Below, in pieces: positions 1 to 8,608 of a DNA stretch of 34,347 nt (positions are counted from its first letter, which is position 1; every line of letters starts with the position of its first letter). The position numbers and the translations under genes are program-made. The stretch comes from Geobacter sp. UBA6802 (GTDB lineage: Bacteria; Desulfobacterota; Desulfuromonadia; Geobacterales; Pseudopelobacteraceae): positions 6,142 to 40,488 of the forward strand of contig DKFG01000030.1 of assembly GCA_002452325.1 (NCBI GenBank), given 5' to 3'. The notes beneath the pieces are model-generated. The model worked only from the letters and a program-made list of their open reading frames with translations, was not told the DNA's origin and ran no database searches.

Positions 1-2
1 CC

Positions 3-95
3 AACATGCTGATGCTGCAGACCCGCCAGAACCTGGGTATCACCTCACTGTCCATGGCATCCCAGGCAGCCCAGGCCGTATTGAGACTGTTCTAA
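3..95 (+). CDS. flagellin, C-terminal end (partial)
   Basis: Only the last 30 codons are in the window. They read in frame from base 3 to a TAA at 93-95. The peptide contains LQTRQNLGITSLSMASQAAQ and ends AVLRLF. This heptad-rich helix ending in V-L-x-L-F is the D0 C-terminal signature of bacterial flagellins, which packs in the filament core and carries the export and polymerisation surface. The strong terminator 42 bases downstream closes its transcript. The gene begins outside the window, so neither length nor promoter can be judged. The identity is supported by the FlbT/FlaF pair just downstream. Confidence 0.82.
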   Translation, partial: NMLMLQTRQNLGITSLSMASQAAQAVLRLF

Positions 96-136
96 TACCG
101 TCTGACACCGAGCTGAGCAACATGCAGCAGTAACCT

Positions 137-171
137 GCGGGGGAGAGAGCGAATCTCTCCCCCGCTTTTTT
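137..171 (+). terminator. intrinsic terminator after flagellin
   Basis: A perfect 12-bp GC-rich stem (137-148 paired with 154-165) has a 5-base loop and is followed by six T residues (166-171). It sits between the flagellin stop and the next start at 203. It would end most flagellin transcripts while letting some read through to the downstream flagellar genes. Confidence 0.93.
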
Positions 172-202
172 CAAGGACAGCCACTCTTTTGAGAGGTGCA
201 AC

Positions 203-826
203 ATGAAAATTGATGCAGCATCAAGCGCATTGCAAGCAACCCTTACCGTACCCCCGGCAATGCAGCCGACAACCGCACCGGCACCTACTGAGCAATCACC
301 GACGCCTCCACCGCTTGAACGGGCCACTCCGGTGCAGGAATCAGCCCATGATCAGATTTCCTTCAACATCACCGTACCGCGCCAGACCATGGAAACCATT
401 GAAAAGATCGGCAGCGTGACGGATCTGCTCAACACCACGGCAAAAAACCTGCGGGAAACCGGCAACAGCCTGCAACGGTCTTCAGATCTGATGGGGGAGA
501 TGAAAGAGCAACTTGGCACAATTATCAAAAATTTTCCGCCATTCCCCCCGGAAAGCGCCGAACGGCGGGATATCCTGATGAGCTATCAGGCTATTCGGGA
601 GCAAATCAACCAGATGAGCGTACCGCCACCGCCAGCCCCGGTCTATGAGCGGGTGCAGCATCTCTGGCGGGAATTGTTGCCTCAGGGCAAAAACACGGTC
701 GATACGCCGCAGCTGAACCTGAACGCCACTGATACCCAGGTGCAGCAAGCCGATGAGCAGCTTACCTTCACCCGCGCTGCGGTTACGCAGCTGCGCGAGG
801 CCATTGGCGCCTCTATCTCCAAATAG
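203..826 (+). CDS. unknown protein of the flagellin-flbT intergenic slot
   Basis: This 207-residue protein is not recognised as a known family. The start is supported by a GAGAGG ribosome-binding site 7 bases upstream. Residues 15-40 are rich in Pro, Thr and Ala and look disordered. About 55-110 and 170-205 look helical with heptad-like spacing (for example TMETIEKIGSVTDLLNTTAK), and a PFPPE/PPPPAP linker lies between. There is no signal peptide or membrane segment. It follows the flagellin terminator and ends 3 bases before flbT, so it is probably co-transcribed with flbT-flaF. A role in flagellin handling (chaperone, FlaG-like filament factor or regulator) is inferred from position only. 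Confidence 0.75.
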   Translation: MKIDAASSALQATLTVPPAMQPTTAPAPTEQSPTPPPLERATPVQESAHDQISFNITVPRQTMETIEKIGSVTDLLNTTAKNLRETGNSLQRSSDLMGEMKEQLGTIIKNFPPFPPESAERRDILMSYQAIREQINQMSVPPPPAPVYERVQHLWRELLPQGKNTVDTPQLNLNATDTQVQQADEQLTFTRAAVTQLREAIGASISK

Positions 827-829
827 CGT

Positions 830-1237
830 ATGCCGTTAAAGTTGAGTTTAAAACCTGATGAGCGGGTCATCATAGGCGGTGCCGTCATACAGAACGGCAA
901 GCGGCATACAGAGTTTTATATTGAGAACAATGTACCGATACTGCGTGAAAAAGACATTCTGCCTGAAGTAGATGCCGACACACCGGCCCGCCGGATTTAC
1001 TTTGCACTGCAGTTAATGTATATAGATGCTGATAATCGACAAAGTCATATAGAATCGTTCTTTACACTGGCTCATGATCTTATGGAGGCGGCACCCAGTA
1101 CCCGTCAGCTGATTTTAAAAATCTGCGAACAGGTGACCGTCAGTTGTTTCTACCATGCCCTGAAAACGGCGCGCACCCTGATTGATTACGAGAAGGAGCT
1201 GATCACCCATGTCGACCCAGTACGCAGCGATTTATGA
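830..1237 (+). CDS. flbT: flagellar biosynthesis repressor FlbT
   Basis: A 135-residue protein, the usual FlbT length. The opening PLKLSLKPDERVIIGGAVIQ, then a region of the form ILREKDILPEVDADTPARRI and YFALQLMYID, matches the FlbT family. In Caulobacter FlbT is a post-transcriptional regulator that binds the 5' leader of flagellin mRNA and blocks its translation until the hook is complete. No strong ribosome-binding site precedes the ATG, which lies 3 bases after the upstream stop, so translational coupling is likely. The 3' end overlaps flaF by 29 bases. A role controlling the flagellin at the left edge is inferred from family and context. Confidence 0.9.
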   Translation: MPLKLSLKPDERVIIGGAVIQNGKRHTEFYIENNVPILREKDILPEVDADTPARRIYFALQLMYIDADNRQSHIESFFTLAHDLMEAAPSTRQLILKICEQVTVSCFYHALKTARTLIDYEKELITHVDPVRSDL

Positions 1238-1595
1238 GCAACAAAGCAAGGATTTCATGTCACCACGGGAGCTGGAGGCTTCAGTCCTTTCAAAGGCGGC
1301 CCTGAAGTTAAAAAATTGCCAGGACAAATGGGACAGCCCGGAGCGGGAAAAGATGCTGGATGAAGCGATCCGCTACAACCAGAAGGTGTGGAGTTTTTTT
1401 CAGAGCGAGCTCTCCATGCCGGACAACCCGCTGCCCAAAAATATGCGTGAAGACATCCTTAACTTGAGTCTGTTCATCGACAAGCGACTGTTTGAGGTAA
1501 TGGCCTATCCTCAAGACCCGGCAAAGCTCGATATCGTCATCAACATCAACCTGAATATTGCGGCAGGATTGCGCACTGCACCGTCAGGCCCCTGA
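1209..1595 (+). CDS. flaF: flagellar biosynthesis regulator FlaF
   Basis: A 128-residue protein matching the FlaF family: an early SPRELEASVLSKAALKL block, a LDEAIRYNQKVWSFF helix, then DNPLPKNMREDILNLSLFID. In Alphaproteobacteria FlaF works opposite FlbT, promoting flagellin synthesis and secretion by binding flagellin. An AAGGAG-type site lies inside the end of flbT about 10 bases before the ATG, and the genes overlap by 29 bases, so their expression should be tightly linked. The last residues (after about 115) are a short Ala/Gly/Pro tail. This is the last plus-strand gene, and it converges on the glycosyltransferase gene ending at 1646. Confidence 0.9.
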   Translation: MSTQYAAIYEQQSKDFMSPRELEASVLSKAALKLKNCQDKWDSPEREKMLDEAIRYNQKVWSFFQSELSMPDNPLPKNMREDILNLSLFIDKRLFEVMAYPQDPAKLDIVININLNIAAGLRTAPSGP

Positions 1596-1607
1596 CAACA
1601 TAGCGCC

Positions 1608-1640
1608 CAAGGGGCTCTGTGCCGACAACTGAGCCCCTTG
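1608..1640. terminator. inverted repeat between convergent genes
   Basis: A perfect 10-bp stem (1608-1617 with 1631-1640, arm CAAGGGGCTC) with a 13-base loop sits between the flaF stop (1595) and the convergent stop at 1646. Neither side has a clean T tract, so it is a weak bidirectional terminator at best. Its position between two convergent 3' ends is the main argument. Confidence 0.5.
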
Positions 1641-1645
1641 TTCAT

Positions 1646-4600
1646 TCACCCTCCCGTGTGCCGCTGCAGCAGCTCCACAGTTTCAGGTGTGCAGAAGCCG
1701 CCTGTCGCCGCTGTTTCCACCAGCCTCTGTGCAGCAACGTGCTGTCCCCCCTGCAACAACTTGAGTGTAATCTCATGTATGAACCCCTGAAACTCAATCC
1801 TGGCATCCCGCAACTGCCCAAACTTCGCCAATGCGGCAACCTCTTCGCCCTGCACAGCCGCCAGCACCGCCCCCAGCAACGGAAGGGTCGGATAATCCGG
1901 ATTGATCGGTAAGGACGCGTCAACTAATGCCCGGGCGGCTGTGCTGTTACCCTGGGCCATATCGCAGATTGCCGTATTGATCAGCGCCTCACGATAATTA
2001 TCCCGCAGCGCCATTGCCCGTCTGCCGGCAGCGCTCCCCTCGGCAAACAGCCCCTTCTGCAGGTACGCATGTCCCAGATTAAACCAGGCCAGATAGGACT
2101 GCGGGTCTATCTCCAAAGCCTGATGCCATAACCCGATCGCCTCGTCGTAGCGACCGGTACCGGCTGCCTGTATTGCCAGCTCAACCAAGGCATGGGGAGC
2201 GCCACCGCTCTCCTCATATTTCTTTTTACCCAGCTGATAGTAGTACTCTTTTTTACGCTGCTGACGCCGGTCATCCAGATAGCCGTAATGATGCACCACA
2301 AAGTCCGTCTCCCGACACGGTATCCCGCAACGCTCCAATGACGGCTCCACCATCTCGTGTATCGGGTTCTCAAACCTGATCTGCAACAGATTGGGAAAGA
2401 GTCGGACCTTGTCGCTCGGCATCCAGCCACGGCCAGCCTCTTCGTTGGGGTACTCCCCCCGGTTGGCTTGCCAGTTTTCCGGATCGAGCCGGGTCGTGTA
2501 ATTACGGGTCGTGACCGTAAATGCTACACGGGTGCCTGCAGCCTCTGCTACAAGCTGTCTGAACAGGTCATAATCCAGCGGTGAAATCACTTCATCGGCA
2601 TCAAGTGACAGAATCCAGTCTCCCTGCGCTGCACTCAAAGCCGTATTGCGGGCGGCAGCGTAATCCCCCTGCCACGGCACCTCAAGTACCTGAGCACCAA
2701 ATAGCTCCGCCAGCTCCCGGGTACGGTCGCTTGAGCCGGTATCAACCAGAATAATCTCGTCAACCAGCGGCTTGGCGCTCTGCAGACAGGCGGCCAGACA
2801 CCCTTCTTCATCCTTGGCAATCATGCACAACGAAACTGACACACCCTGTTGCTTACGGCCCACCTCAATCTGCAGCGGCCCCAGACGTTGTCTCACCGGC
2901 AAGGCCGCCTGGTAGAACGCTTCCGGCTGCGTTATCCCGGGCCGGAACATCCTCTCAATCACTTCCTGTGCTTCACGGTCACGCCGCAGATGGAGCAGCA
3001 GATCGGTCAGCAGGCCAGCAATAACGGTTACATCAGGAAACAGGTGGCGTAGCACCTTGAAAACCTGCACACCGTCTGCACGCTGCTCATCGGATTGAAG
3101 CGTCTGGTGGTACTTTTCCAGCAAGTTTTGTTTCCATCCGGCACAGATTGCCGCCTGTCGGCGCAACCGCTGCACAGAAGCATGATCATTGCACTGATCA
3201 GCGATATCGGCCAACCCGCTGTATGCAGCAGCGTTGGCAGGCTGTAGCTCAATCGCCCGTAAATAGGCTTCCGTAGCCTCCTGAAAGTTCGTAAGCTGCA
3301 CCAACAGATCTCCCCGTACCCGGGCAACATCACCAGGATCTGCATCAACTGCCTGTTCAAGCGCACCGGCAGCTGCAGCGATAGCCCCTGTGCCAAACAA
3401 CGCCTCGCTCAGCAGCAGCTGTGTCCTGCCGGAATCGGCAGGCGCCTCACGCAAAATATCAAGCGCATCCTTAGGCATCCCGGCCTCCAGGAATATCTCT
3501 GCCAGTGCCTGATACAAGCGTGCTTCCTCCGGCAACTGTCCGATCCCCTCCTGCAAAAGCAATTCAACAGCTTGATTGAACTGGCCTGAACGACACAGCT
3601 GATCTGCCTTCTCCAGCGTCTTTAGACAGATGATCCGAGCCGCATCATCGGGATTGACCACCGGTCTACTCCATTTTTCCTGAAACAGGGCATGATTACG
3701 CAGCATGGCAGCACGATAATCAATCCGGTTGGCATCAAAGGAGGCACTGCCGACATGATGGATAAAGACATCTGCAGCAAGCACGTTATGGTACCCGGCA
3801 AGGGCAGCTCGCAGACAGAAATCATCATCTTCAAAATTGCCTGAGCCGAACCGCTCGTCAAGCATACCGATCTGATCAACCACCGAACGCCTGAACAGCA
3901 TACAGAAACCCACGACCCGACGGGAGGGTACCCTACAGTAACGATACTGCTCTCGATGGGCAGCTGCAAACTGATCCAGCTCGTCGATACTCCGATAGTT
4001 GCACCAGGGCCATTGCTGGATACCGCTCAGGTTGTTGGTAACCGGACCTGCAATACCCACCCGCGGATCAGCAAGGCACTCCAGCAGGCCACCAAGCCAG
4101 CCCGGCGTAACCACCGTGTCGTTGTTCAGCAGCAGCAGATACTCACCAGTGGCCGCCTGCATCCCTTGATTGCAGCCTGCAGCGAACCCACGGTTGCTGG
4201 TATTGAGCAGCAGCCTGACAGTCGGCTGCTGCTGCTGCCGTGCCTGCAGCCAGACCACCGTATCGTCGGTTGAACCGTTATCCACCACAATAATCTCATG
4301 TGGTTGCGGGGTGTGCCGCTGGATACTTTCCAGACAGGCCCGGGTAACATCAAGGCGGTTCCAGGTGAGGATAATAATGGAAACCATCGGTACGTTCCCT
4401 CTTTCATGCTGCAGGTATCGGCACATCTCCGGTGAAATCTGCACACCCAGGGCCTCACCGGGCGCAATGCCATCGGCCTGGGTGTAGATCAGCAGATCAG
4501 CAGTAATCACATTGCTCCACTTGCTGAGAAAAAGCCCCCGGTTCTGCCTGAACTTCTCACGGCAGCTGAGCAGCTCCTGCTCCATCGCATCAAAAATATC

Positions 4601-5398
4601 CTTCACCGAACGGGCCAGCACCAGGTCGTCAACGCTTGCCTTGCCTGATGCAAGGAGCTGGTCAAGCACCTCCAGCCTGTCCCGTTCCGGCAACCGGGCC
4701 TCAAGTTCTGCCAAGCGTTCATTCAAGGTCTTGTTCTGATGATGGATACTACTACTTGCAGCACAGTAGTAAATCTGTTTGCCGACGGCGCGATACGCGG
4801 CACACAGGTCGTCATCCTCCCAGCCGTTTTCATAGCGTTCGTCAAATCCCCCCAGGCTACGGAACTCCCCGGTGCGTACCAGCAGGCAGGCACCGGTCAC
4901 GGTCTGGAAAAAACGGCTCTTCTGCACCGCCGAATGGTTGGCGGGAAACCGGTAGTAGAGGTGGTACGGCTGGGCATCCGCTGTGGCGATCTCTGCCCAT
5001 ACCTTGCCGCAATGCTGCACCGTTCCGTCAGGAAACAGCAGCTTCGGCACCACGATACCGATCTCCTGATGGGCCGTCAACACCAGGTATAACGGCTCAA
5101 ACCAGCCGGGCAGCAGTTCAGTATCGTTGTTCAGCAGCAGCAGCAGTTCTCCCCCTGCTTCAGCAGCGCCCCGATTGCAGGCCCGGGCAAAGCGATGCGG
5201 CGGCTGGTTGGCCACCAGCCTGATCGGCAGTGCCTCGGTAAAGGATGCAACGACCTGCGCCGTATCGTCGGTTGAACCATCATCAACAACAATCACTTCA
5301 AAGGGGATCGAAGGCGGGTACTGCCGTAACGAAGCGAGGCAGGAACGGGTATAACCTGATTGGTTATGAACCGGGATAACGATGGAAAGAAGAGTCAT
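1646..5398 (-). CDS. multidomain GT2-GT2-TPR-GT2-TPR glycosyltransferase
   Basis: A cytoplasmic fusion of about 1250 residues. Domain 1 (about 1-250) is a GT2 starting LLSIVIPVHNQSG with VVDDGSTDDT and a WEDDDLC motif. Domain 2 (about 338-590) is a second GT2 with VSIIILTWNRLDVTR, VVDNGSTDDT and FEDDDFC. About 610-735 is a TPR-like helical repeat block. About 850-1070 is a third, tandem-TPR-associated GT2 (SLCMIAKDEEGCL, LVDTGSSDRT, SLDADEVIS), followed by more TPRs to about 1165. ATG at 5398 is chosen because the GT2 fold begins there. A TTG at 5428 gives 10 more residues, and neither has a clear ribosome-binding site. It probably adds several sugars in sequence. TPR-plus-transferase architecture next to flagellar genes recalls FlmG, the Caulobacter flagellin glycosyltransferase, so flagellin is a plausible acceptor (inference). 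Confidence 0.9.
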   Translation of the reverse strand: MTLLSIVIPVHNQSGYTRSCLASLRQYPPSIPFEVIVVDDGSTDDTAQVVASFTEALPIRLVANQPPHRFARACNRGAAEAGGELLLLLNNDTELLPGWFEPLYLVLTAHQEIGIVVPKLLFPDGTVQHCGKVWAEIATADAQPYHLYYRFPANHSAVQKSRFFQTVTGACLLVRTGEFRSLGGFDERYENGWEDDDLCAAYRAVGKQIYYCAASSSIHHQNKTLNERLAELEARLPERDRLEVLDQLLASGKASVDDLVLARSVKDIFDAMEQELLSCREKFRQNRGLFLSKWSNVITADLLIYTQADGIAPGEALGVQISPEMCRYLQHERGNVPMVSIIILTWNRLDVTRACLESIQRHTPQPHEIIVVDNGSTDDTVVWLQARQQQQPTVRLLLNTSNRGFAAGCNQGMQAATGEYLLLLNNDTVVTPGWLGGLLECLADPRVGIAGPVTNNLSGIQQWPWCNYRSIDELDQFAAAHREQYRYCRVPSRRVVGFCMLFRRSVVDQIGMLDERFGSGNFEDDDFCLRAALAGYHNVLAADVFIHHVGSASFDANRIDYRAAMLRNHALFQEKWSRPVVNPDDAARIICLKTLEKADQLCRSGQFNQAVELLLQEGIGQLPEEARLYQALAEIFLEAGMPKDALDILREAPADSGRTQLLLSEALFGTGAIAAAAGALEQAVDADPGDVARVRGDLLVQLTNFQEATEAYLRAIELQPANAAAYSGLADIADQCNDHASVQRLRRQAAICAGWKQNLLEKYHQTLQSDEQRADGVQVFKVLRHLFPDVTVIAGLLTDLLLHLRRDREAQEVIERMFRPGITQPEAFYQAALPVRQRLGPLQIEVGRKQQGVSVSLCMIAKDEEGCLAACLQSAKPLVDEIILVDTGSSDRTRELAELFGAQVLEVPWQGDYAAARNTALSAAQGDWILSLDADEVISPLDYDLFRQLVAEAAGTRVAFTVTTRNYTTRLDPENWQANRGEYPNEEAGRGWMPSDKVRLFPNLLQIRFENPIHEMVEPSLERCGIPCRETDFVVHHYGYLDDRRQQRKKEYYYQLGKKKYEESGGAPHALVELAIQAAGTGRYDEAIGLWHQALEIDPQSYLAWFNLGHAYLQKGLFAEGSAAGRRAMALRDNYREALINTAICDMAQGNSTAARALVDASLPINPDYPTLPLLGAVLAAVQGEEVAALAKFGQLRDARIEFQGFIHEITLKLLQGGQHVAAQRLVETAATGGFCTPETVELLQRHTGG

Positions 5399-5419
5399 GA
5401 GAACAGTGTATCCGGCTGT

Positions 5420-5440
5420 GGGGGGCAATTACCGCCCCCC
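5420..5440. repeat. G6/C6 hairpin in the intergenic gap
   Basis: Six G (5420-5425) and six C (5435-5440) flank a 9-base loop, directly downstream of the stop of the TPR gene and overlapping the alternative TTG start of the next gene. With no T tract it is not a proper terminator. It may attenuate read-through or protect a 3' end, and it argues against the TTG start because that codon would lie in the hairpin. Confidence 0.45.
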
Positions 5441-5452
5441 GGTTTTCTCAGC

Positions 5453-6610
5453 CTACAGTTCAGCCAGAAACTGACGGGCGTCAGCATTCCAGGGCTCAAA
5501 ATCAAGCACACGTTTGATAAAAATACGCGCCTGTTCTTTCAAATTGTTATTATTGGAAATAATGGCAAGGGCGGTCAGTACCTCACAATCCGCCGGATAC
5601 TCGCGGATCAAGCCGGTATAGATCTCAACCGCCTCATCGGTTCTGCCGCACAGAGAGTAATACAGTGCTGCCAGATTCTTTTTGAAGAGCGGATTACCTG
5701 GTTCAAAGCGCACCGCCAGTTCATGGTGCTTACAGGCCAAGTCAAGCGGACCCTGCCGGGTGTAGAGTACTCCCAGATCATTGTGGGCAACTGCATAGGT
5801 CGGGTGCTCGGCAACCAGATGCTCAAGCGCTGCAAGCCCTGCAGCATCTTCGCCGCACTGCACCAGCTGCTGGGCCTGATGGTATAATTGCTCAGCCGAC
5901 TGGACAGCAGGTTGAGCCGCAGTTGCTGCAGGATCCTGCGAGGCAGCTGGTGGTGCAGCTACCGTAGCGCGCAGCCGTGCAAGAATCTCGTCAAGGGACG
6001 AGCCTTGCTGCGAGGCAGCGGAGGTCTGCTGCACGGGTGGAATCGTCTGTATTTGTGGTGTTGGCGCAACCGCAGACGGCGTGACCAAGGCTGGGGCAGG
6101 TGCATACTCGGCAGCCGGGATATCACCTTCCAGCTGGTGCAATGCCAGCTGCGCCTCCTGATTGCCAGGATGCAGCTCCAACACCCGCCGGAAAAAGGTA
6201 CGCGCTTCCTGATCGCGGTGTATCTTCCAGCTGATGGTCCCCAGCAGCAGCAACAGATCCAGATCATCGGGGTGACTCTTCAGCAGCTCCGTCAGCATCA
6301 AAATGGCATCATCGGTCCAGCCCAACTCGATAAAATAAAATTCTGCCAGGTTCTTGACGATAACCGGGGTGCCGGGCTGCAGACGGTTGGCCTTTTCGTA
6401 GCAGGCCAGGGCCAGCAGCTTCTCGCCGGTCTTGGCATACAGCACCCCCAGGTCGTTACAGGCCAGGGCCAGATCAGGGTACATCTTCAAAAAGGTCTTG
6501 ATTTCTACTATTGCAAGTCTGGTATCGTCGGTTTCCATGCAAAGCTGCAGCCGACGGTAGGCATTCTGCGCCTCATAGCTGGCAGCCGGTACGACAAACG
6601 TGTTGTCCAT
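5453..6610 (-). CDS. TPR repeat protein
   Basis: A 385-residue soluble protein with two TPR blocks, about residues 20-165 and 230-380, joined by a Pro/Ala/Gln-rich linker (about 165-230). Each block has the ACNDLGVLYAKTGEKLLALA or AVAHNDLGVLYTRQGPLDLA pattern, so the halves look like an internal duplication. No catalytic domain or signal peptide is visible. The start is firm, with a GGAGGAG site 6 bases before the ATG. It lies between the glycerophosphotransferase-like gene and the large GT2 gene. Its likely job is a scaffold or substrate adaptor for the glycosylation enzymes, possibly binding flagellin; this is inferred from context. Confidence 0.88.
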   Translation of the reverse strand: MDNTFVVPAASYEAQNAYRRLQLCMETDDTRLAIVEIKTFLKMYPDLALACNDLGVLYAKTGEKLLALACYEKANRLQPGTPVIVKNLAEFYFIELGWTDDAILMLTELLKSHPDDLDLLLLLGTISWKIHRDQEARTFFRRVLELHPGNQEAQLALHQLEGDIPAAEYAPAPALVTPSAVAPTPQIQTIPPVQQTSAASQQGSSLDEILARLRATVAAPPAASQDPAATAAQPAVQSAEQLYHQAQQLVQCGEDAAGLAALEHLVAEHPTYAVAHNDLGVLYTRQGPLDLACKHHELAVRFEPGNPLFKKNLAALYYSLCGRTDEAVEIYTGLIREYPADCEVLTALAIISNNNNLKEQARIFIKRVLDFEPWNADARQFLAEL

Positions 6611-6675
6611 GATCTCCTCCAGATTGTATTGTCAATCGTTGCAAACAGGCTGCTAATGTACACTGCACCCACAGC

Positions 6676-8604
6676 TTAGGCAACCGTCAAATCATCCTGC
6701 CCACGGGACAGCCACCCCCACACCGGTGCCAGCCGCACTGCCTGCTCCGCGGTACGGCGCCAGAGCATAGCCGCATCATCGTGCTGATTGAACCGCAGTA
6801 AAAGCGTCAATAACTGGTGTAGAACGCGCAGATCGTCCGGTCGGCACCGGTATGCATGCACCAGTTGCTCAAGCAGTGCAGCATCAGGTAATAATGGCGC
6901 TCTTTTGCTCACAAAAAGATCCAGAGCCAGACGACAGGCCTGCCCGGTCAAGACTGCCTGCTGTCGTACCAATTCCGCAAGTGGTACCCCATTGTTATGA
7001 CGGCTGCTCACCATACTGCTCACCAAATCACGCCCAACCATGCAGCAGCCGTCTGCTCCCTGCTCCATCTCAACTGATCGCCCCAGCAGCACGGCAAGCA
7101 GCAGCGCAGCCACCTGTTCAACCGGAACATCGGTCAGTTCGGGATAGATGGTCTGCATCAGGAACGGATAATTATCCCTGGAGGTCAGGGCGCGAACCAC
7201 AGCCGTAGCCGGATGCCATCTGAAGTGGTTATGCAGAAACGTCAAACCACGCTCAGGCAGCACCATGTCGCCAACAAGCAGCACCAGATACGGTGCGGAT
7301 GAGTGCTGCAGCAGCCGGCACAACGCCTCATGACAGTCCATTGCTGCCGGCAGCCAGGCCTTGACCGCCTCAACCTGCAGATCGGCAGGTGCCTCGCACC
7401 CCCAGACCACAATATCCAAGGTAACATCATGCTGGCTCATCAGCAGATCACCCAGGCTCAGCAGCAGGTCAGCCGTCCCCTGCTCTGTTCCGGCCTGATA
7501 CAGCACCGCACAGTGCAGCCGCGGCCCGCGCACTGCAAGCCTGTCATCATGCAGTGCGATAACGGCTTGGGCGACCCGCTCGGCGGCCCTGCCGTCACGA
7601 CCAAAACAGAGCGCTTCGGCATATGCACGCCGCCTGCTCGATAACGCAGCTGGGTAGCGCTCAGCCTGCGCAACAGCGGCAAGCAACTCAGGCACCGTCT
7701 CCACCTGCAGGCAGGCATCCCGTACCCGGTATTCAATATCATCAGGCCGGTACCCCTCATATTCCTGCTGCCGGGGGTTATTTACGGCAATAACCGGCCG
7801 ATCCAGCGCCATAAACTCAACCAGCACCGAAGACACATCACTGATCAGGATATCCGCTGCTGCCATTGCCGGCGTGACGTCAATAACCTCAATACATCTG
7901 ATCCTGGGATGACCGGCAGCCAAACGCCGATGCATCTCCACCAGGACCGTATCGGTCATCGTATGCAGCTTGATCAGCAGATAGCGGTGAGGGGCAGCAC
8001 ACACTGCAGCAATCTGCTCCCCCAGACAGGGTATTGCACTTAGCTCGGCATTAAAGGTAGGTGCATACAGGATGATGGTTACATCAGGAGGAATGTTGTA
8101 CTGTCTGCATAAGGTGTCCCGTGTGCAGGCCTTTGGACCGAAAAGTCGATCAGACTTGATAAAACCGGTCACCTCGATCGGCGAAAACACATTTTTTTCC
8201 AGAATCTGTTTATGCCATGGACCCGGCACACAGATCAAATCAGCCAGATTTTCCCGTCTAACCAGCTCATTATCCGTGTAGAAGCCTCCTTTACTGATAA
8301 TCCCGTGCCCCACAAAAACACGCTTGCCGCAATGAGCAACATTCGTACAGGCATCGGCAAAGACGGTCACATCAGGGCAAAACTCCTCAACAGTCCTCAC
8401 AAAACGGGCTCTGGCCCGTAGCCGCGCCACCTCCTCTTCTTCAAGCCCCCAGCCCGGCAGACCGTTTCGGGGAGGGATAAAGGAAGGCGCGCAAAAAGCA
8501 GTCTCTACATCCGGGCGGAGTCGTACCAGCTGTTCCTGCACCGGTTCCAGAAACGGCAGGTGCAGGTTACGCTGGATGTAGAACAGCACCCTGGCAGGAG
8601 GCAT
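6676..8604 (-). CDS. CDP-glycerol glycerophosphotransferase-like (TagB/TagF family) protein
   Basis: About 642 residues from the ATG at 8604, 4 bases after the stop of the upstream nucleotidyltransferase. The open frame extends to 8751, but that extension is a shadow of the upstream gene. Residues about 1-370 resemble the GT-B glycerophosphotransferases of teichoic acid synthesis: VFVGHGIISKGGFY, LYAPTFNA, LLIKLHT, then ADILISDVSSVLVEFMALDR and the closing RRRAYAEALCFGRDGRAAER block. The His in GHG and the SD-x-SS loop are the substrate-binding and catalytic landmarks. About 375-640 is a divergent region, possibly a degenerate GT2-like fold, that I cannot name. It should transfer a phosphate-linked group (classically glycerol phosphate) from a CDP donor to a sugar. 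Neighbours supply a nucleotidyltransferase and GpsA. Confidence 0.85.
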   Translation of the reverse strand: MPPARVLFYIQRNLHLPFLEPVQEQLVRLRPDVETAFCAPSFIPPRNGLPGWGLEEEEVARLRARARFVRTVEEFCPDVTVFADACTNVAHCGKRVFVGHGIISKGGFYTDNELVRRENLADLICVPGPWHKQILEKNVFSPIEVTGFIKSDRLFGPKACTRDTLCRQYNIPPDVTIILYAPTFNAELSAIPCLGEQIAAVCAAPHRYLLIKLHTMTDTVLVEMHRRLAAGHPRIRCIEVIDVTPAMAAADILISDVSSVLVEFMALDRPVIAVNNPRQQEYEGYRPDDIEYRVRDACLQVETVPELLAAVAQAERYPAALSSRRRAYAEALCFGRDGRAAERVAQAVIALHDDRLAVRGPRLHCAVLYQAGTEQGTADLLLSLGDLLMSQHDVTLDIVVWGCEAPADLQVEAVKAWLPAAMDCHEALCRLLQHSSAPYLVLLVGDMVLPERGLTFLHNHFRWHPATAVVRALTSRDNYPFLMQTIYPELTDVPVEQVAALLLAVLLGRSVEMEQGADGCCMVGRDLVSSMVSSRHNNGVPLAELVRQQAVLTGQACRLALDLFVSKRAPLLPDAALLEQLVHAYRCRPDDLRVLHQLLTLLLRFNQHDDAAMLWRRTAEQAVRLAPVWGWLSRGQDDLTVA

Positions 8605-8608
8605 ACCG

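Noticed and set aside
1394..1400. T7 tract in flaF
   Set aside because: It encodes the normal FlaF sequence (Ser-Phe-Phe) and the frame is intact.
4636..5223. A 195-codon plus-strand frame, and similar ones at 10592-11131 and 5888-6679
   Set aside because: They are antisense to well-supported enzymes, and their translations are low-complexity Arg/Pro/Ser/His-rich or otherwise family-less, typical of shadow frames.
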